64,000 nucleotides of DNA from Circinella umbellata. Taxonomy: Eukaryota; Mucoromycota; Mucoromycetes; Mucorales; Lichtheimiaceae. Numbering within the stretch: position 1 is the first letter of the stretch; each line of letters begins with the position of its first letter. The stretch spans positions 310,001 to 374,000 of the forward strand of contig JAIWNF010000022.1 in assembly GCA_025093555.1 (NCBI GenBank), given 5' to 3'. A program made the translations under genes and the position numbers. Positions 46,391 through 58,283 of this stretch are shown here, in pieces. The notes under the pieces are model-generated. The model made no database searches. It was not told the DNA's origin and saw nothing but the letters and a program-made list of their open reading frames with translations.

Positions 46391-47775
46391 CCGACTTACG
46401 AAGTTTACCTCTTTCTTTCTCGAATTTAATAATGTATCTGTGGCAGTAACTGTGGTAAGTAGAACTATCATTTTTTTTTTTTATTTAACACCTTTTTTAT
46501 CGTTATGTACATCAAACATTATGGCCTCACTCTACTTTTACATTCCTTTTTTTTGTAACTACATTCCTGTTTCTTTAAACTACACTTTTCATTCTTTTTG
46601 AGCAAAAAAAAAAAAAAACTCACAATTTTTTTATTCTTTTTTTTATAAAAAGGCGAATGACAATCTGGTACTTGGCATTACTTGTTGACGTTCAATGAAG
46701 CAGGTGTTTTTTCTAAATCACTTGTTTCATTGCTTAGTTAATGCAATGGACATTCCTCATGTTGGTAAAAAAAAGGTATTCATAAACCCATATATTCAGT
46801 GGAGAAATAAAGAGAAACAAAAGACATGACATGCGTTGTTGTTTTTTTTTATTGTAAAATATTCTCACTTACTTTTTATCTAAGTTTTTTTTATTCAAGT
46901 TTGTCAGATTCAAAAGCAAGAAAGGTCCGTACTCTGGTGTCCAAACGAAATGCAGTTTAAGCTATTTTTATGTCACTGTATAATTTTGTTAACAAGGTAA
47001 TGACCAAACAAGTAGATAAATGGCTCCAAGATCAATTTACAAAGATGTATAATTTTATCACTGTACTGACTTTTTGTTAATAATAGGAACTGCTCCCTCC
47101 ACAGAGTCACCATTATCGATGTGCCTTGTTCAAGATGATATCCGATTTATTATTACATACTTTACAAAACAGAATATATTTGTGGCAACAAGGTAAATAC
47201 ATATGTGTATTCAATATTCCATAATAATTTGGTTTATCATATCAGTAAATTTCTCAAGAACGAAGAACTAATTTAATTAATTATATTTTTGAACTTAATA
47301 TATAGATATCGCAAGTGGAGTGGTCGTAACATACTAGGGAGATCCGAGAAGGTCCAAAGAGGAAGGAATGGATTAGTATAGGTATCTTACTAGGTTTCCT
47401 CAAGCAAGAAAGCCGAGTCATAGAACCAAAGGAGAGTTCATGGCGAATTGACACTGTTTGGTGTCACAGATCACTGATCTTTCTTCTGGGTACGTAATAG
47501 TTCTACGCTTAGGTTTTGGATTCCATTGCCAAGTCATCACGATCAGAGAGTATTGTATGGCGAGCCTTGAGTCTATGATAAGCGAGTTGGTTTTTAGTTA
47601 CAAAACCAAGTCATGATGATCGTAATGGTATCATATGGCATTGCAAACTGTCATCTTCGAAAGGTTCCTCATCCATGGAATCGAGTCAGAAATACCACAA
47701 CGTGGTCATCTATGGCGTTTTGGCATCCGAAGTACGAATGAGAGAAGGATGTCTCGATTTTTCTTATATCATTTT

Positions 47776-47863
47776 TGTCTTTGGGTGTCTTTGGTGTCTT
47801 TGTTTGTCTCTGGGTGTCTCTGGGTGTCTTTGTTTGTCTTTGGGTGTCTTTGGATGTCTTTGA
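47776..47863. repeat. Minisatellite 1, TGTCTTTGGG-type unit
   Basis: About nine imperfect copies of a 10-bp unit (variants TGTCTCTGGG and TGTCTTTGTT) in tandem, ending where the next minisatellite begins. Confidence 0.85.
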
Positions 47864-48165
47864 GAGAAGGGTGGTTGAGAGAAAGAAGGGTGGTTCAGAG
47901 AAAGAAGGGTGGTTGAGAGAGAGAAGGGTGGTTGAGAGAGAGAACGATGGTTGAGAGAACGATGGTTGAGAGAACGATGGTTGAGAGAAAGAAGGGTGGT
48001 TGAGAGAACGATGGTTGAGAGAGAGAACGATGGTTGAGAGAGAGAACGATGGTTGAGAGAGAGAACGATGGTTGAGAGAGAGAACGATGGTTGAGAGAGA
48101 GACCGGTGGTTGAGCGGAGAGAACGGTGGTTGAGTGGAGAGTAGGTGGGAGAAGAGTGGTTGGGA
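47864..48165. repeat. Minisatellite 2, GATGGTTGAGAGA-type unit
   Basis: About fifteen tandem copies of a purine-rich unit of 15 or 19 bp (ACGATGGTTGAGAGA with or without an extra AGAG; variants GGTGGTTGAGAG). It keeps an open minus frame of Ser-Leu-Asn-His repeats only because the unit lacks stops in that frame. Confidence 0.9.
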
Positions 48166-50683
48166 GAAAAGCAGTTGATGACTTTGTGAAAGGCTTAATA
48201 TTTTGGTAATAATTGTTGTTACTGTTTAAATGATGATATTGAGCCACCGCCAATCTGTGTGCATATATCCATATGTATTATATATAGCATAAAATACCCA
48301 AATCTGACTATAAAACATTAAAAACAATTATTTCTTTAATAAAAATCATTTCACATGTTCATCGCCTCTACAAGTATATTGTAACCATAACTGTTTGTGA
48401 GTAGATTTGCAAGCCCGTATTTCTATTTGATAGGGTGTTGCTCTTTTTTGTTACAAAAATATTTCTGATCGTAAGATAACCTTTGCGGTATCATTCCTCG
48501 GATGTAGTACTCTATGTAAGTCATTTAAAGCTGCAGAAAAATATATCTTCGCTTAAAACATGTCTTTCTGCTGTAGATAAACGTTTGTTGCCATGTAGTC
48601 TAATGTTACATAGAGCCCTTTCATCCTATTACGTAATGTCCAATGGAGGGATGATATAAACTGCGTAGACAGGTAGTTTTACCGAGACTTATGATATATG
48701 ATACTCTAAATTCGTGTGCTTGATATAAGAATTTAACAAGATGTTGGGTACTGAACCATACTATCCAAGTAAAATTGGTTAGCTATTGAATGTCATTTTT
48801 CTTTATATTTTGAGCAACACAAAATTGACGTGAAATAGATGAATTTTTAGTTTCAAAACTTCCCACTACAATTATTACGTACACAAGTACGTAAAACGGA
48901 TTATAAATAACAACAGCTCTTAATAAACATGACAACGGTGAAGTTTGTTGGGTTTATAAAGGCTTATGATTTATCAAGGGGTCTAAGCAAGCTTTTTTTT
49001 ATAAGGAGTAATGGGCTTCTATATTATTACCTACTTTTACGTATGTCCAAAAGAAAAAAATCGCATTACCATCATGATCTATTGGTGCTATTATTACCGT
49101 CAATAGCAGCACGTCACTCTCAAACAAGTGACAGAAAAGCTCCAATATTTATTATGTGATAAAAATGTTTCCTCATATGTAATTTAAAGATACTTATGTA
49201 TACTCACGAAAACTGTATGCCTATAGGGAAGGTAGTCTGCGTAACACATTTTAGGATAAATGGATCAATGAAATACGAGTAAACAACAAGGGATACGTAC
49301 GAGCAGAATTCTGTTTTTTAGTTGTGATACGTATTATAATAGTCAAAAATAAGTAGCTAATCATCATATGTCTTCAGCTATTATTTAGAATACCTAAAAA
49401 TAAGTTCGATATTCATATTATTTGGATCATCAATTTTTTTTTCCTTGTATGGTAAAAAAAATACAGCAACTATTATTCCGGTTAAAGTTTCTTTTCCTTT
49501 CTTTTTTTTCTTTTCTGGGAAAGAACAAAGATGTGTTTCTATTGGAATTCGACTTGACTGAAAGCAAAGAAGAAGAAAAAAAAAACTTTAATAAACTTAT
49601 CAAATTGGCTCAGCAAAAAAAAAAAAAAAGGAAAAAGAAAAATAAGGAAACAAAAATAAAGTGAGGCAAAAAGGACGCATTTTCAGTAGTAACGGATAAA
49701 AACGTTCTTTTTATTAAAGAACATTTTCTTGTTGACAATCAACCTTAAATGATATATAATTAAATATAATTGTTGTTTATTATTATTGCCACATCACACA
49801 ATAATATGTTCACCTCCTTCTTTTTTTCTATAAAACTTTTCTTTTGTAACACCGGTAGTACAAGGCGGCGCGCAGCCATTTTCATAATTAGGCATTATCT
49901 ATCTATCTTACTATTATATCTCTCCCCCCAAAATTGATCGCTTTATCAAAATTGTATATTATTTGTTCACAACATCGTTGAAATGTCGTCATCAGTATAT
50001 AGTTGTAATTTTATGCAAACACCCTTCTTTTGTCCCACTTTGACATTTTATTTTGGATCATCGACGCTCAGCTTTGTATATTACGTACAACATAAAGAAG
50101 TTGTTGGACGGATAATACCGGACATATACAAAAATATTAGTAATTCCAAGTAGACTACGATTATTATTAGTTTGATAATATTAAATCGAGTGACCAATTA
50201 CTTGATGTTACTAGCTTGTTTTTTTTTTATTTCGGCTTAGCCACGAAAGATATCATATGAGATCATCACGTATAAAAAAAATAGAACTACTACAATACAT
50301 TAATAGTAACAAATTATTTTTTTATATGTTGACAGCTTTATTTTAAGGTTGGGAGGGGGAGAAAGACAAAGTGGTTGGTTTTTTTTTTCCAAATAGTAAA
50401 TTCTAATTGTGGCAATAAATTTAAAACGCATTCAAGTAAGGCAATCAAAAGGTCACAAAAGTAATAGTTTTAGTAAAAAGGGGGAGACAAAAAGAAAATG
50501 TAGGACCAAAATTCCTAAAAAGTTATAATGGGTAATTCATTCAATAGAAGCCAGTATGTTTTTTATTATTATTAAAATTGTATATGTACAAAGCACTTGA
50601 ATATTTACAAATAAAAAAACAAATCAAAAATAAAACTGAAGGAATTAATAGAAGATCATAATGAATACAATGGATTGATACAA
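48166..50683. other. Gene-poor region downstream of pyruvate kinase
   Basis: No gene recognised. A 76-codon plus frame from ATG 48929 has no known domain. The end nearest 50.6 kb is the pyruvate kinase 3' UTR. Confidence 0.4.
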
Positions 50684-52521
50684 TTAAGGGGCAATAAGAA
50701 TACGGATGGTATTGGTATTACCCAAACCACCCTTCCATCCTTGCACAACAACAACAGATTCATTTGAGCGGATTAGACCTGCAGCTTTACCATGTTTGAT
50801 GCCATATCGAATTCGACATTCAACATCATCCTGCCAATTTTCTAAAGGTTTTTCCAAATGGATAAAGGGGAACACGCCACGGTTCAAATGAGCTTGTCGA
50901 GCCGTTTCTTCATTTCGAGTGATAACAAGGATAGGTTGAGAAGGTCGATATTTGGAACATAAACGTGCCGTATGACCTGATTTTGAGAGCACAATAATGG
51001 CGCCTGCATTTTGTTCAGCTGCAGCCGAGACAGCGGCGCAAGCGATCGTTTCTGTTGTATCAGTTGGCCAAGGCGTCAACGTGCGGAGCTCATTAAACAA
51101 GGGCGGGTGACAAATAATAGACTCTGCTAATTCACAGGTTCTTGCCATAGTATGAACTGTTTCAACAGGATAAGCACCTTTAGCCGTTTCACCCGAAAGC
51201 ATAACTAAATCAGCACCGTCTAATACAGCATTAGCGACATCTGACACCTCGGCTCGTGTAGGACGAGGATTGTAGGTCATCGAATCCAACATTTGAGTTG
51301 CACATGCCACAGGTTTACCGACCAAATTACACTTCGCAATCATCATTTTTTGAGCAACAAATACACGCTCACAAGGAATCTCAATACCCATATCACCACG
51401 TGCGATCATAATGCCGTCTGTTTCGGCCAAAATTTCGTCAAAGTTTTCACAGCCTTGATGGTTTTCCAATTTGCAAATGATTTTAATATTTTTTCCTTGA
51501 GTACCCAAAATTTTTCGAATATCTTTGACGTCTTGAGCACGACGAATAAACGAGGCAAAAACCATGTCCACGCCATGTTGAACACCCCATTCAAGATCTT
51601 TTTTATCTTTTTCGGATAACGCTGGTAAATCTACAGGTGTACCAGGCAAATTCACACCTTTTTTGGACGAGAGTGTACCATTGTTCAAAGCGCGTACTTT
51701 AAGATGGTCGTCTTGTTTTTCAAGGACTTGGAAAGAGAGGGTACCATCATCGATATATACCGTTTTACCAACATCAATGACTTTGGTAATATTCTTATAG
51801 TCAAGATAAATTACTTTGTCGTCGCATAGATCTTTGTATTGCTCGTCTGTAGTAATGATCGCGTCTTGACCTTTTGTAATGGTAGCATCCTTTCCATCTC
51901 GCATAGTACCAGTACGAATTTCAGGACCCTTGGTATCGAGTGCCATAGCAAGTGCTTTTTCAGGTCGTTCTAATTCATAATATATAGAGAGCGTTGGAGC
52001 AAGATAGTGGATGGATAATATAAGTCAGTGTTATGTGCAATTTGTATAATTTTGTTTTTTTGCCTATTTAGCGATGAAAGGTAAATCCTCTCCCCCCCTT
52101 TTTTTTTCCTCTGAAGCTAATAATTTCGACCAATGATTATTCTTCTTTCTCACCTGCGGCGGCTGCTCTTGCATTTCCAAGTACAGACTCGTGGTACTAC
52201 ATAAGTTGTAAAGAGAAAGAGGTCATGTTACCCTTTGTGTCGCTTATTTTTTATTTTTATTTTTTGTGTTTATATTTATTATATCAAAAAATAATTGAAT
52301 TAATAACAACTTACGCTGTAATCACCATGAGAAAAGTTCATTCGTACAATATTCATACCAGCATCCATGAGATCAACGAGTTTTTCTTTACTGTTGGTAG
52401 TAGGGCCAATGGTACAAATAATAGATGTTTTACGAGCAGCTTTGGGTTGGATATTCCAATCTGTAGAAGCTAGCCATTGATGTGTAAACTGCACAGGTGC
52501 TGATAATGATCCACTAGCCAT
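50684..52521 (-). CDS. PYK: Pyruvate kinase
   Basis: Three exons on the minus strand: 52521-52315, 52196-52154, 51969-50684 (511 aa, normal for fungal enzymes). It makes pyruvate and ATP from phosphoenolpyruvate and ADP, the last step of glycolysis in the cytosol. Seen in order: TSIICTIGP, the substrate-binding [22 protein letters not shown], the B-domain lid (IYLDYKN to VNLPG), [10 protein letters not shown], the active-site Lys in [10 protein letters not shown], the metal ligands Glu and Asp in [53 protein letters not shown] and the C-terminal effector domain with SKSGHTARL and VVVQGW. A small 43-nt exon sits in the N-terminal part. The promoter is shared, 0.94 kb, with the divergent C2H2 factor. 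Confidence 0.98.
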
Positions 52522-53459
52522 ATTTATAAGTTTTCGTAAATCAAGTCTTTTTAATCGTTGTTAATTTAAAAAATGAAATAAATAATAAATCCATTAGGTT
52601 TTCAATTTTTATAAAATTTTATGAATCAACATGGGTTATTTTTTTATTTACTATATTTAATTCTCTGTCATCATTATCATGACTAGTATTATTATAATCA
52701 TTGTAGAGAATGTGTAGAGCTTTCATGGGTTTTTGACAGACAGGGTACTTTTCAATTTATGATGCAATCGGATTTTCTTTACTCCGAAAGCGGGATTTTG
52801 AAACCAAAAAAAAAATTATAAAGTAACACTAATTGAAGTTTGTGGCGCGCGTTGATAAAATGGAAAGGGAGTGTTTTTTTTCTTTACTGTTGTGTAAATT
52901 ACTTATGCAAAAGTGTAAAAAATGGTGGAGAGAGTTAAGAGATCAGAATCGGATAGAAAGTCGTGCAATACAAACAACAAAGCTGCCACGCGACTTTACT
53001 GTTTTTCTTTTCGAAGGTTTCCGCTTGTGTAATCTTTTGCATTGTCACTTGCTTGCCACCAAAGAGGAACTTTATATATTAAGAAAACGCGTTGGGGGGA
53101 GGGAGGAGGGGGAGAGGGGACCACAAGGAAAGGAAACTCTACTTTCGGGGGACAAAAAAAACTGAGTGAGAGAGTTTTTTTTTTGTTGGTCCAAATCACT
53201 GTTATTATTCTTAAGGCACCCACCAACCCACTTTTTTTTTAACTGCATTAAAACAAACTTTTTTTCCCGTTTTTTTTTATATAAAAAGCGCCGTTTTGTG
53301 CTTCGTTTCTTATTGTCATAATTCCTTTTTCTTTTTTTTTCTTAACTTTCTCCCCACACTTTTACTCAACACAATAATATTGTTTATTATTATTTTGCTG
53401 CTTCCTCCAGACTGATCGTCTTGCGTTTCTGTGTATTATAAAAATAAATCATCACCATT
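52522..53459. promoter_or_regulatory. Divergent intergenic region of pyruvate kinase and the C2H2 factor
   Basis: This 0.94-kb region lies between two divergent starts. The part near 53100-53350 is rich in T tracts and C/G runs. Apart from the TATA-like box listed separately, no specific site can be assigned. Confidence 0.5.
53278..53288 (+). promoter_or_regulatory. TATA-like box upstream of the C2H2 transcription factor
   Basis: TATATAAAAAG lies about 172 nt before the ATG at 53460, followed by a pyrimidine-rich leader, a usual arrangement for a strong fungal promoter. Confidence 0.45.
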
Positions 53460-55391
53460 ATGTCTACCGCCTTTCAGATGTTAATGAACTTTGTTGCCAA
53501 GCCTTCTTATGCAACGCAACCCACAGACAACAATAATAACAATAGCCAAGACTTACACTCCCCTGCCGACACAACTTCTTCCGAAGATAGTTCTTGTTGC
53601 GTAGGAACGCCAGTCGATCAAGTCATTACCGGGCAACCATTATCACAACCACAACAACGACCACCACCTTGTACACCGATTGTTATCCCAACTGCTGTTA
53701 CCTCACCTATACCCATACAATCAAACTGTTCTTCACTACAACAACAACCGCAACAACAACAAGACCAAGGCTATGGTTACCCTTCCCCTGGATATTTATC
53801 ACCTTATGTTCCAAATGTCACTTCGCCATTTTCAGCGAGCGATATAAGTAATTCTCCTGACCGTAATCGGACTATTGGTAAGAAAAAAAGAAAAGGAAAA
53901 ATAATAAAACACGAAAAAAAAAATGATTTGATTGGAAAAGCCATGTGTCACTCGACAATAACTTAATTTATACATTTTTTTTTCTTATTATTAGATTTTA
54001 TACCGACTCTTCAAACATCATCTTTTGGATCACACTCTTCAATATCTGTACCTGGTGATGATGGATTGTATTTCGCACCTGGTTCTTGCGAACAAGATTT
54101 CACTATAAGTGATCTTTTAATGAACGAACAACAAGGAAGTCATCAACTACCACCCAATGCTGATCCGGGTATGCTCTGGTTGACTCCACAACATTCACCT
54201 GGTGCAGCTTCACTCAATAGTCAAGGAATGCAACCACCACCAACATTGGCTTTAACTACGACGTCATCAGTTGAAACCAACAATAATAATTATATGCAAG
54301 TGCGTGGGTCCCGAGCATCTTCGTGTTCCCAGACGCCATTATTGGCGTTAGGTGGTTCATCCATTGATAGTTTCGGATCGTTCCAAGCTCCGCCATCCTC
54401 ACAAGCATCACCATACCAACAACCACCTAATATTCTTGAAAACAACAATATCGATAATGTAGAAACAAATACTGGTGGTGCTATCGATATTCCAGAACAA
54501 CATAATCATGAACGACATCAATCCATATCATCCGATTTGTTTAATACCATTAATCCACAATACATTACTACTCCCATTTTATCAATTTCGCCTGCACAAG
54601 CATCATGTTCTTCGTCAACCGTTGGTAATATGTTCGATAATCTTGTCATTGCTTCACCTTCAGTACAATCAGAACATTCTGCTTTTTCGCAACAATTTCA
54701 ATCACGGACTACAACAGCTGAACTTTTTGATGAACAAGTAATTATGTTTCAACAACAACAGCAGCAACAACAGCCATTTCATGACAGTGATCCACCTCAT
54801 GGTGTAACTATGCAGGATACAGATTGGGATATTCGAGCTTGGGTTCAACAAACGCAACAATTAGGCATGACATATGAAGATGAACATATGGGTGGTTATC
54901 AACAGCAATTATCACCTCCATCGGTTGTTGAACAGGATCAATTGCAACATTTCCAAGTTTCTACAGTGATGGATCAAAATGACAATAATGGTAGAGGACA
55001 GCCAGAGGAAGCAGCCTTAATTGTACCACAACAACAAGAACAAAAATCCCAAAGACGTCAAAAACAACGCTCTGTACAGCAACAGCGACCTCAACGACGC
55101 CAACAACAAAGAGCAAGACGACCACCAGCTGTTCGACGTACAACCCATCGTTGTCCTAAATGTGATCATACAAGTAATCGAGCAAATAATATGAAGGAGC
55201 ATATTCTCACACACGATCCAGAACGTCCTAAAAATTATGGATGTACTATTTGTACAAAACGGTTTGCACGTAAATATGATATGGAACGTCATCAGAAGAC
55301 TCATGAACGTCGCAGAAGACCACGTTACCCTGATAGTGGCACTCTTATCATTCGCAGACATCAACTTGAACAAGATGCTGACACATTATAA
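53460..55391 (+). CDS. C2H2 zinc finger transcription factor
   Basis: Two exons: 53460-53877 and 53995-55391 (604 aa). The first 515 residues are disordered and Gln/Pro/Ser/Asn-rich, with runs of Gln coded by CAA/CAG. A basic stretch of Arg/Gln (RRQKQRSVQQQRPQRRQQQR-like) precedes the DNA-binding module. Two C2H2 fingers lie near residues 524-576: CPKCDHTSNRANNMKEHILTH and CTICTKRFARKYDMERHQKTH, separated by a longer-than-usual linker. The protein ends 28 residues later. The tandem pair near the C terminus is common in fungal stress and nutrient regulators, but no named orthologue is assigned. A frame that ignores the intron would stop in intron 1. Confidence 0.9.
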
Positions 55392-57456
55392 TATATATAT
55401 ATATATATATACATATATCTCAACAATTCACTCAATAACATACATACCACTCACTCAATCCACTCAAACATGTACCTAGATTTCTTTTTTTTTCTTTATT
55501 TTTCTGTATATTTCCTATTATCTTATCATTGTAATTATTTCTTTATTTCCACTTGGATATTATTATATTATTTATTTTCTCTTCGTTATATATACACAAT
55601 CACCAACAATAACGCAATACACACTTTTATTACTTGTTTGCATCTTGTTTTTTCCAATCAATTCCATTTTGAACATTTTTTTTTACATATACAATAAATT
55701 TTTCTTTTTCTTTTTTACTAGTTATATATCTTTCGAACAAAGCAAAAAGAAAATTTTCCATGATGCTTTTTCTGACTACCTTATACAATCCCCTCTCAAT
55801 TTGACAGGAATGCGAGAAGAAAAAAAAGCGACAATTTTATATTAACCATCCCTGAATAATTTCTTTGATTGGTATTGAAAAAATAAAGAACAATAAAGAA
55901 TGCATCATGTGAATAACAAAACAGTAATAACATTATGTGTTGGTTTGTATTGATGTGAAAGATCGCTATGTCACATGTAATCTTTTATGCCACTATTTAG
56001 GTGCCGCTTTCTTTATTCCCCTCATAATACATTTTTTTTTTGTGTTCTATATTGTCCCTAAGAGAATGGAGCGACCACAAGATGATGACAATACTAATCA
56101 AATGATTCGATCAATTTCTTTCGTGGCACCTTTTTTCATCAAAGAAGTAGTGTGTATATTTGTCACATATCATGAAAGTATAAAAAAAAGGATGGGGGGA
56201 GAAGTAAAAGGTGGTATCACAGATAAACTTACACAACAGCCTCCAAATATCCCGTTTATCAGGTTCATCGGATGAGCAAGACGAAAGAAATAAAGAAAAA
56301 ATCACTAGCCACCCGATAGGTTGATAGCCTATGGTAGTTCAGCCACTACTAAATAGGCGATTGATAAAGATGAAACATGTACGTATTTCGTCCCTTCTCT
56401 ATTTTTTTTTTGCTGAGCCTTTATCGTTTTTATTATTAACTTATCCTTCTGTTACATTTAATACCATATATGACCCTTGAAAGTGCTTACACCTTTCTTG
56501 GTAATCAACATTTATATATTTGTTTTTATTTATTAATTATAATAATAATGATGATGATGATCAACAACAACAAAAGTAGCTTAATTATTTGTTACTTAAA
56601 ACAATGTAGCTCATAATAAAAGACCCAGGTGTTTTTATCAACATGTCGTTAATATTATACTTAAACTAAAAATGTTGTGTAACTTAAAAATTATATACTT
56701 CAGCCACTTTATTAAGAAATGACATAATATGGCACTGGCTCACTATTTCTCTCTTCCACCCCCTCTTTATAAAAAAGCTAAAACTTCAATTAAAAAATTG
56801 GCATTATATAAAAGTTTGGTGAACCACTTTTTTTTATACATTTGTGCCATTGCTCCATGTTATAAAGTAGCTTCTTTTTTCCCAACATAGAAAACGTGGA
56901 GGTGGAAGCGAAAACAAAAAAATAAAAAATTAAAAGGAGAGGGGAAATCACAGGGTCCCAAAACAAGAATCAACATAATAATAAACAAATAAACTATGAT
57001 ATAAACAAATAGTGTATAAAATTCATGTATGTTAGTAATGAATAATGTTCAGTTTATGACATGTATATAAATAATTGCACTGAGCTATTTTTATGACTCC
57101 ATCATATAATTAATAATAAGATAGATAATTATGCAACTGAACTAACTATTGCTGACCATATCATCCAATTAAAAATATTATTTTACAACGCCTCAAAAAC
57201 TTGTTGGCTGCCATATGTGCTTGTGAATTTTTTTCCTATCCCCCCCCCCTCATTTATTAACAGGATCTTCAAAAGTAAAAAGAAAATATCAAGAAAGTCA
57301 TTCGTCATTTTTAAATCATATTGTTTCTATTTTTATCAAAAGTAAAACTTTAAATTTATATATAATACATTTTCTTACACTAGACCTGACCACTCTAATG
57401 GGTCATTTTTTTTTCATTTCGATTTATTTTTAGATTTTGATCAAAATTTTTTAAAA
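55392..57456. other. Gene-poor region after the C2H2 factor, opening with (TA)n
   Basis: A TA dinucleotide run (about 55391-55411) starts at the stop codon and is in the 3' UTR. The rest is AT-rich with poly-T tracts; no gene recognised. Confidence 0.45.
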
Positions 57457-57606
57457 ATGGAGAAATGTGTACAAATTTATGTATTAACAACGTGTACATC
57501 TTCTTTCTTGTTAATGTCCTACATATTACGACAGCAACAAGAATTGCCTTACAGTTATCAATATATTGCTGCTCCGCTGTTTTTTTTATGCTGGTCTGCT
57601 TGTTAA
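57457..57606 (+). CDS. Small hypothetical membrane-like ORF or first exon, doubtful
   Basis: A 49-residue ATG-initiated frame with two hydrophobic stretches (VLTTCTSSFLLMSYIL and YIAAPLFFLCWSAC) around LRQQQELPYSYQ. The LP-x-S-Y plus APLFF pattern recalls the core of TMEM185-type membrane proteins, but that is a weak resemblance. It may be an exon of a decayed gene; later splice-like open stretches lie near 57830-57897. No promoter or expression support exists. Confidence 0.25.
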   Translation: MEKCVQIYVLTTCTSSFLLMSYILRQQQELPYSYQYIAAPLFFLCWSAC

Positions 57607-58107
57607 TATGTTGTCAATGATATGCATGTAAACACGAATTGGCACATTTCTTTCTTGCAAGTACGTTAGGACCTGTTTTTATATACGGATTGATCTATTC
57701 GCAGAATATTATTTATACAGTACCATAGCTTCTATTGACTATAAGTCACAGTATAATTTAAATATAAAAACTTGTTAAAACTGAAAGCGACTAATAGTAT
57801 TTTATAATATTAATAGTATCTTTCTATTAAGAAGCCCACTTGTGAACCATGTGCGTAAAGGAGAACAAGTTGTACAAATCAATTTTCGGAAACCTGTAAG
57901 CCAACCGAATTCTTCGTCTTTTTTTTTCTTTTAACAGTTAGGTTGATTTTAACATTTTCTTCGATTTAGAAGATTACAGAAAATACGCACACATGTACAC
58001 GCGTAATATTAGAGGTATTAATGTTAATGTTGATGTTGCTCTCCTCCCCCAAGCACCCGATCCATCATGAAAATTTTTGAATAATCAATGTAATAGATAT
58101 CATAATA

Positions 58108-58124
58108 TACCGCTTTAAGCGGTA
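58108..58124. repeat. Perfect hairpin TACCGCTT-T-AAGCGGTA
   Basis: Two 8-nt arms with a single-base centre. No T run follows closely that would mark a Pol III terminator. Confidence 0.7.
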
Positions 58125-58259
58125 CATTCGATCAGTAGTAAATAATGTTATTTGCGCCCCCGCGCCGCCGAAATCCAAAAATAGTTACTTGATTATTGCA
58201 GGAGACAACAGAAAGGTCATGTGAAGTGCATAGGTCAAAGCTTTTTTTAGTATCTAATG

Positions 58260-58283
58260 ACTTGTCCTCCTTTCAGGACAAGT
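58260..58283. repeat. Hairpin with 9-bp stem, ACTTGTCCT/AGGACAAGT
   Basis: The arms are 58260-58268 and 58275-58283, with a 6-nt loop. It lies at the 5' edge of the coding-like stretch 58280-58680. Confidence 0.75.

Larger units (their letters stand above)
43311..47600. other. Gene-poor relic region with palindromes and open fragments
   Basis: No complete gene is recognised. Contents: a TTGCAGTA-rich island (44995-45220), a 16-bp palindrome at 46375-46390, and short open, splice-flanked fragments at about 46900-47500. The best is a 105-nt frame near 47089-47192 flanked by TAATAG and GTAAAT. These may be exons of a decayed gene. Confidence 0.35.

Noticed and set aside
47669..48253. A 194-codon minus-strand frame rich in Ser-Leu-Asn-His repeats
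   Set aside because: It is a translation of minisatellite 2, starts on a non-ATG codon and has no domain.
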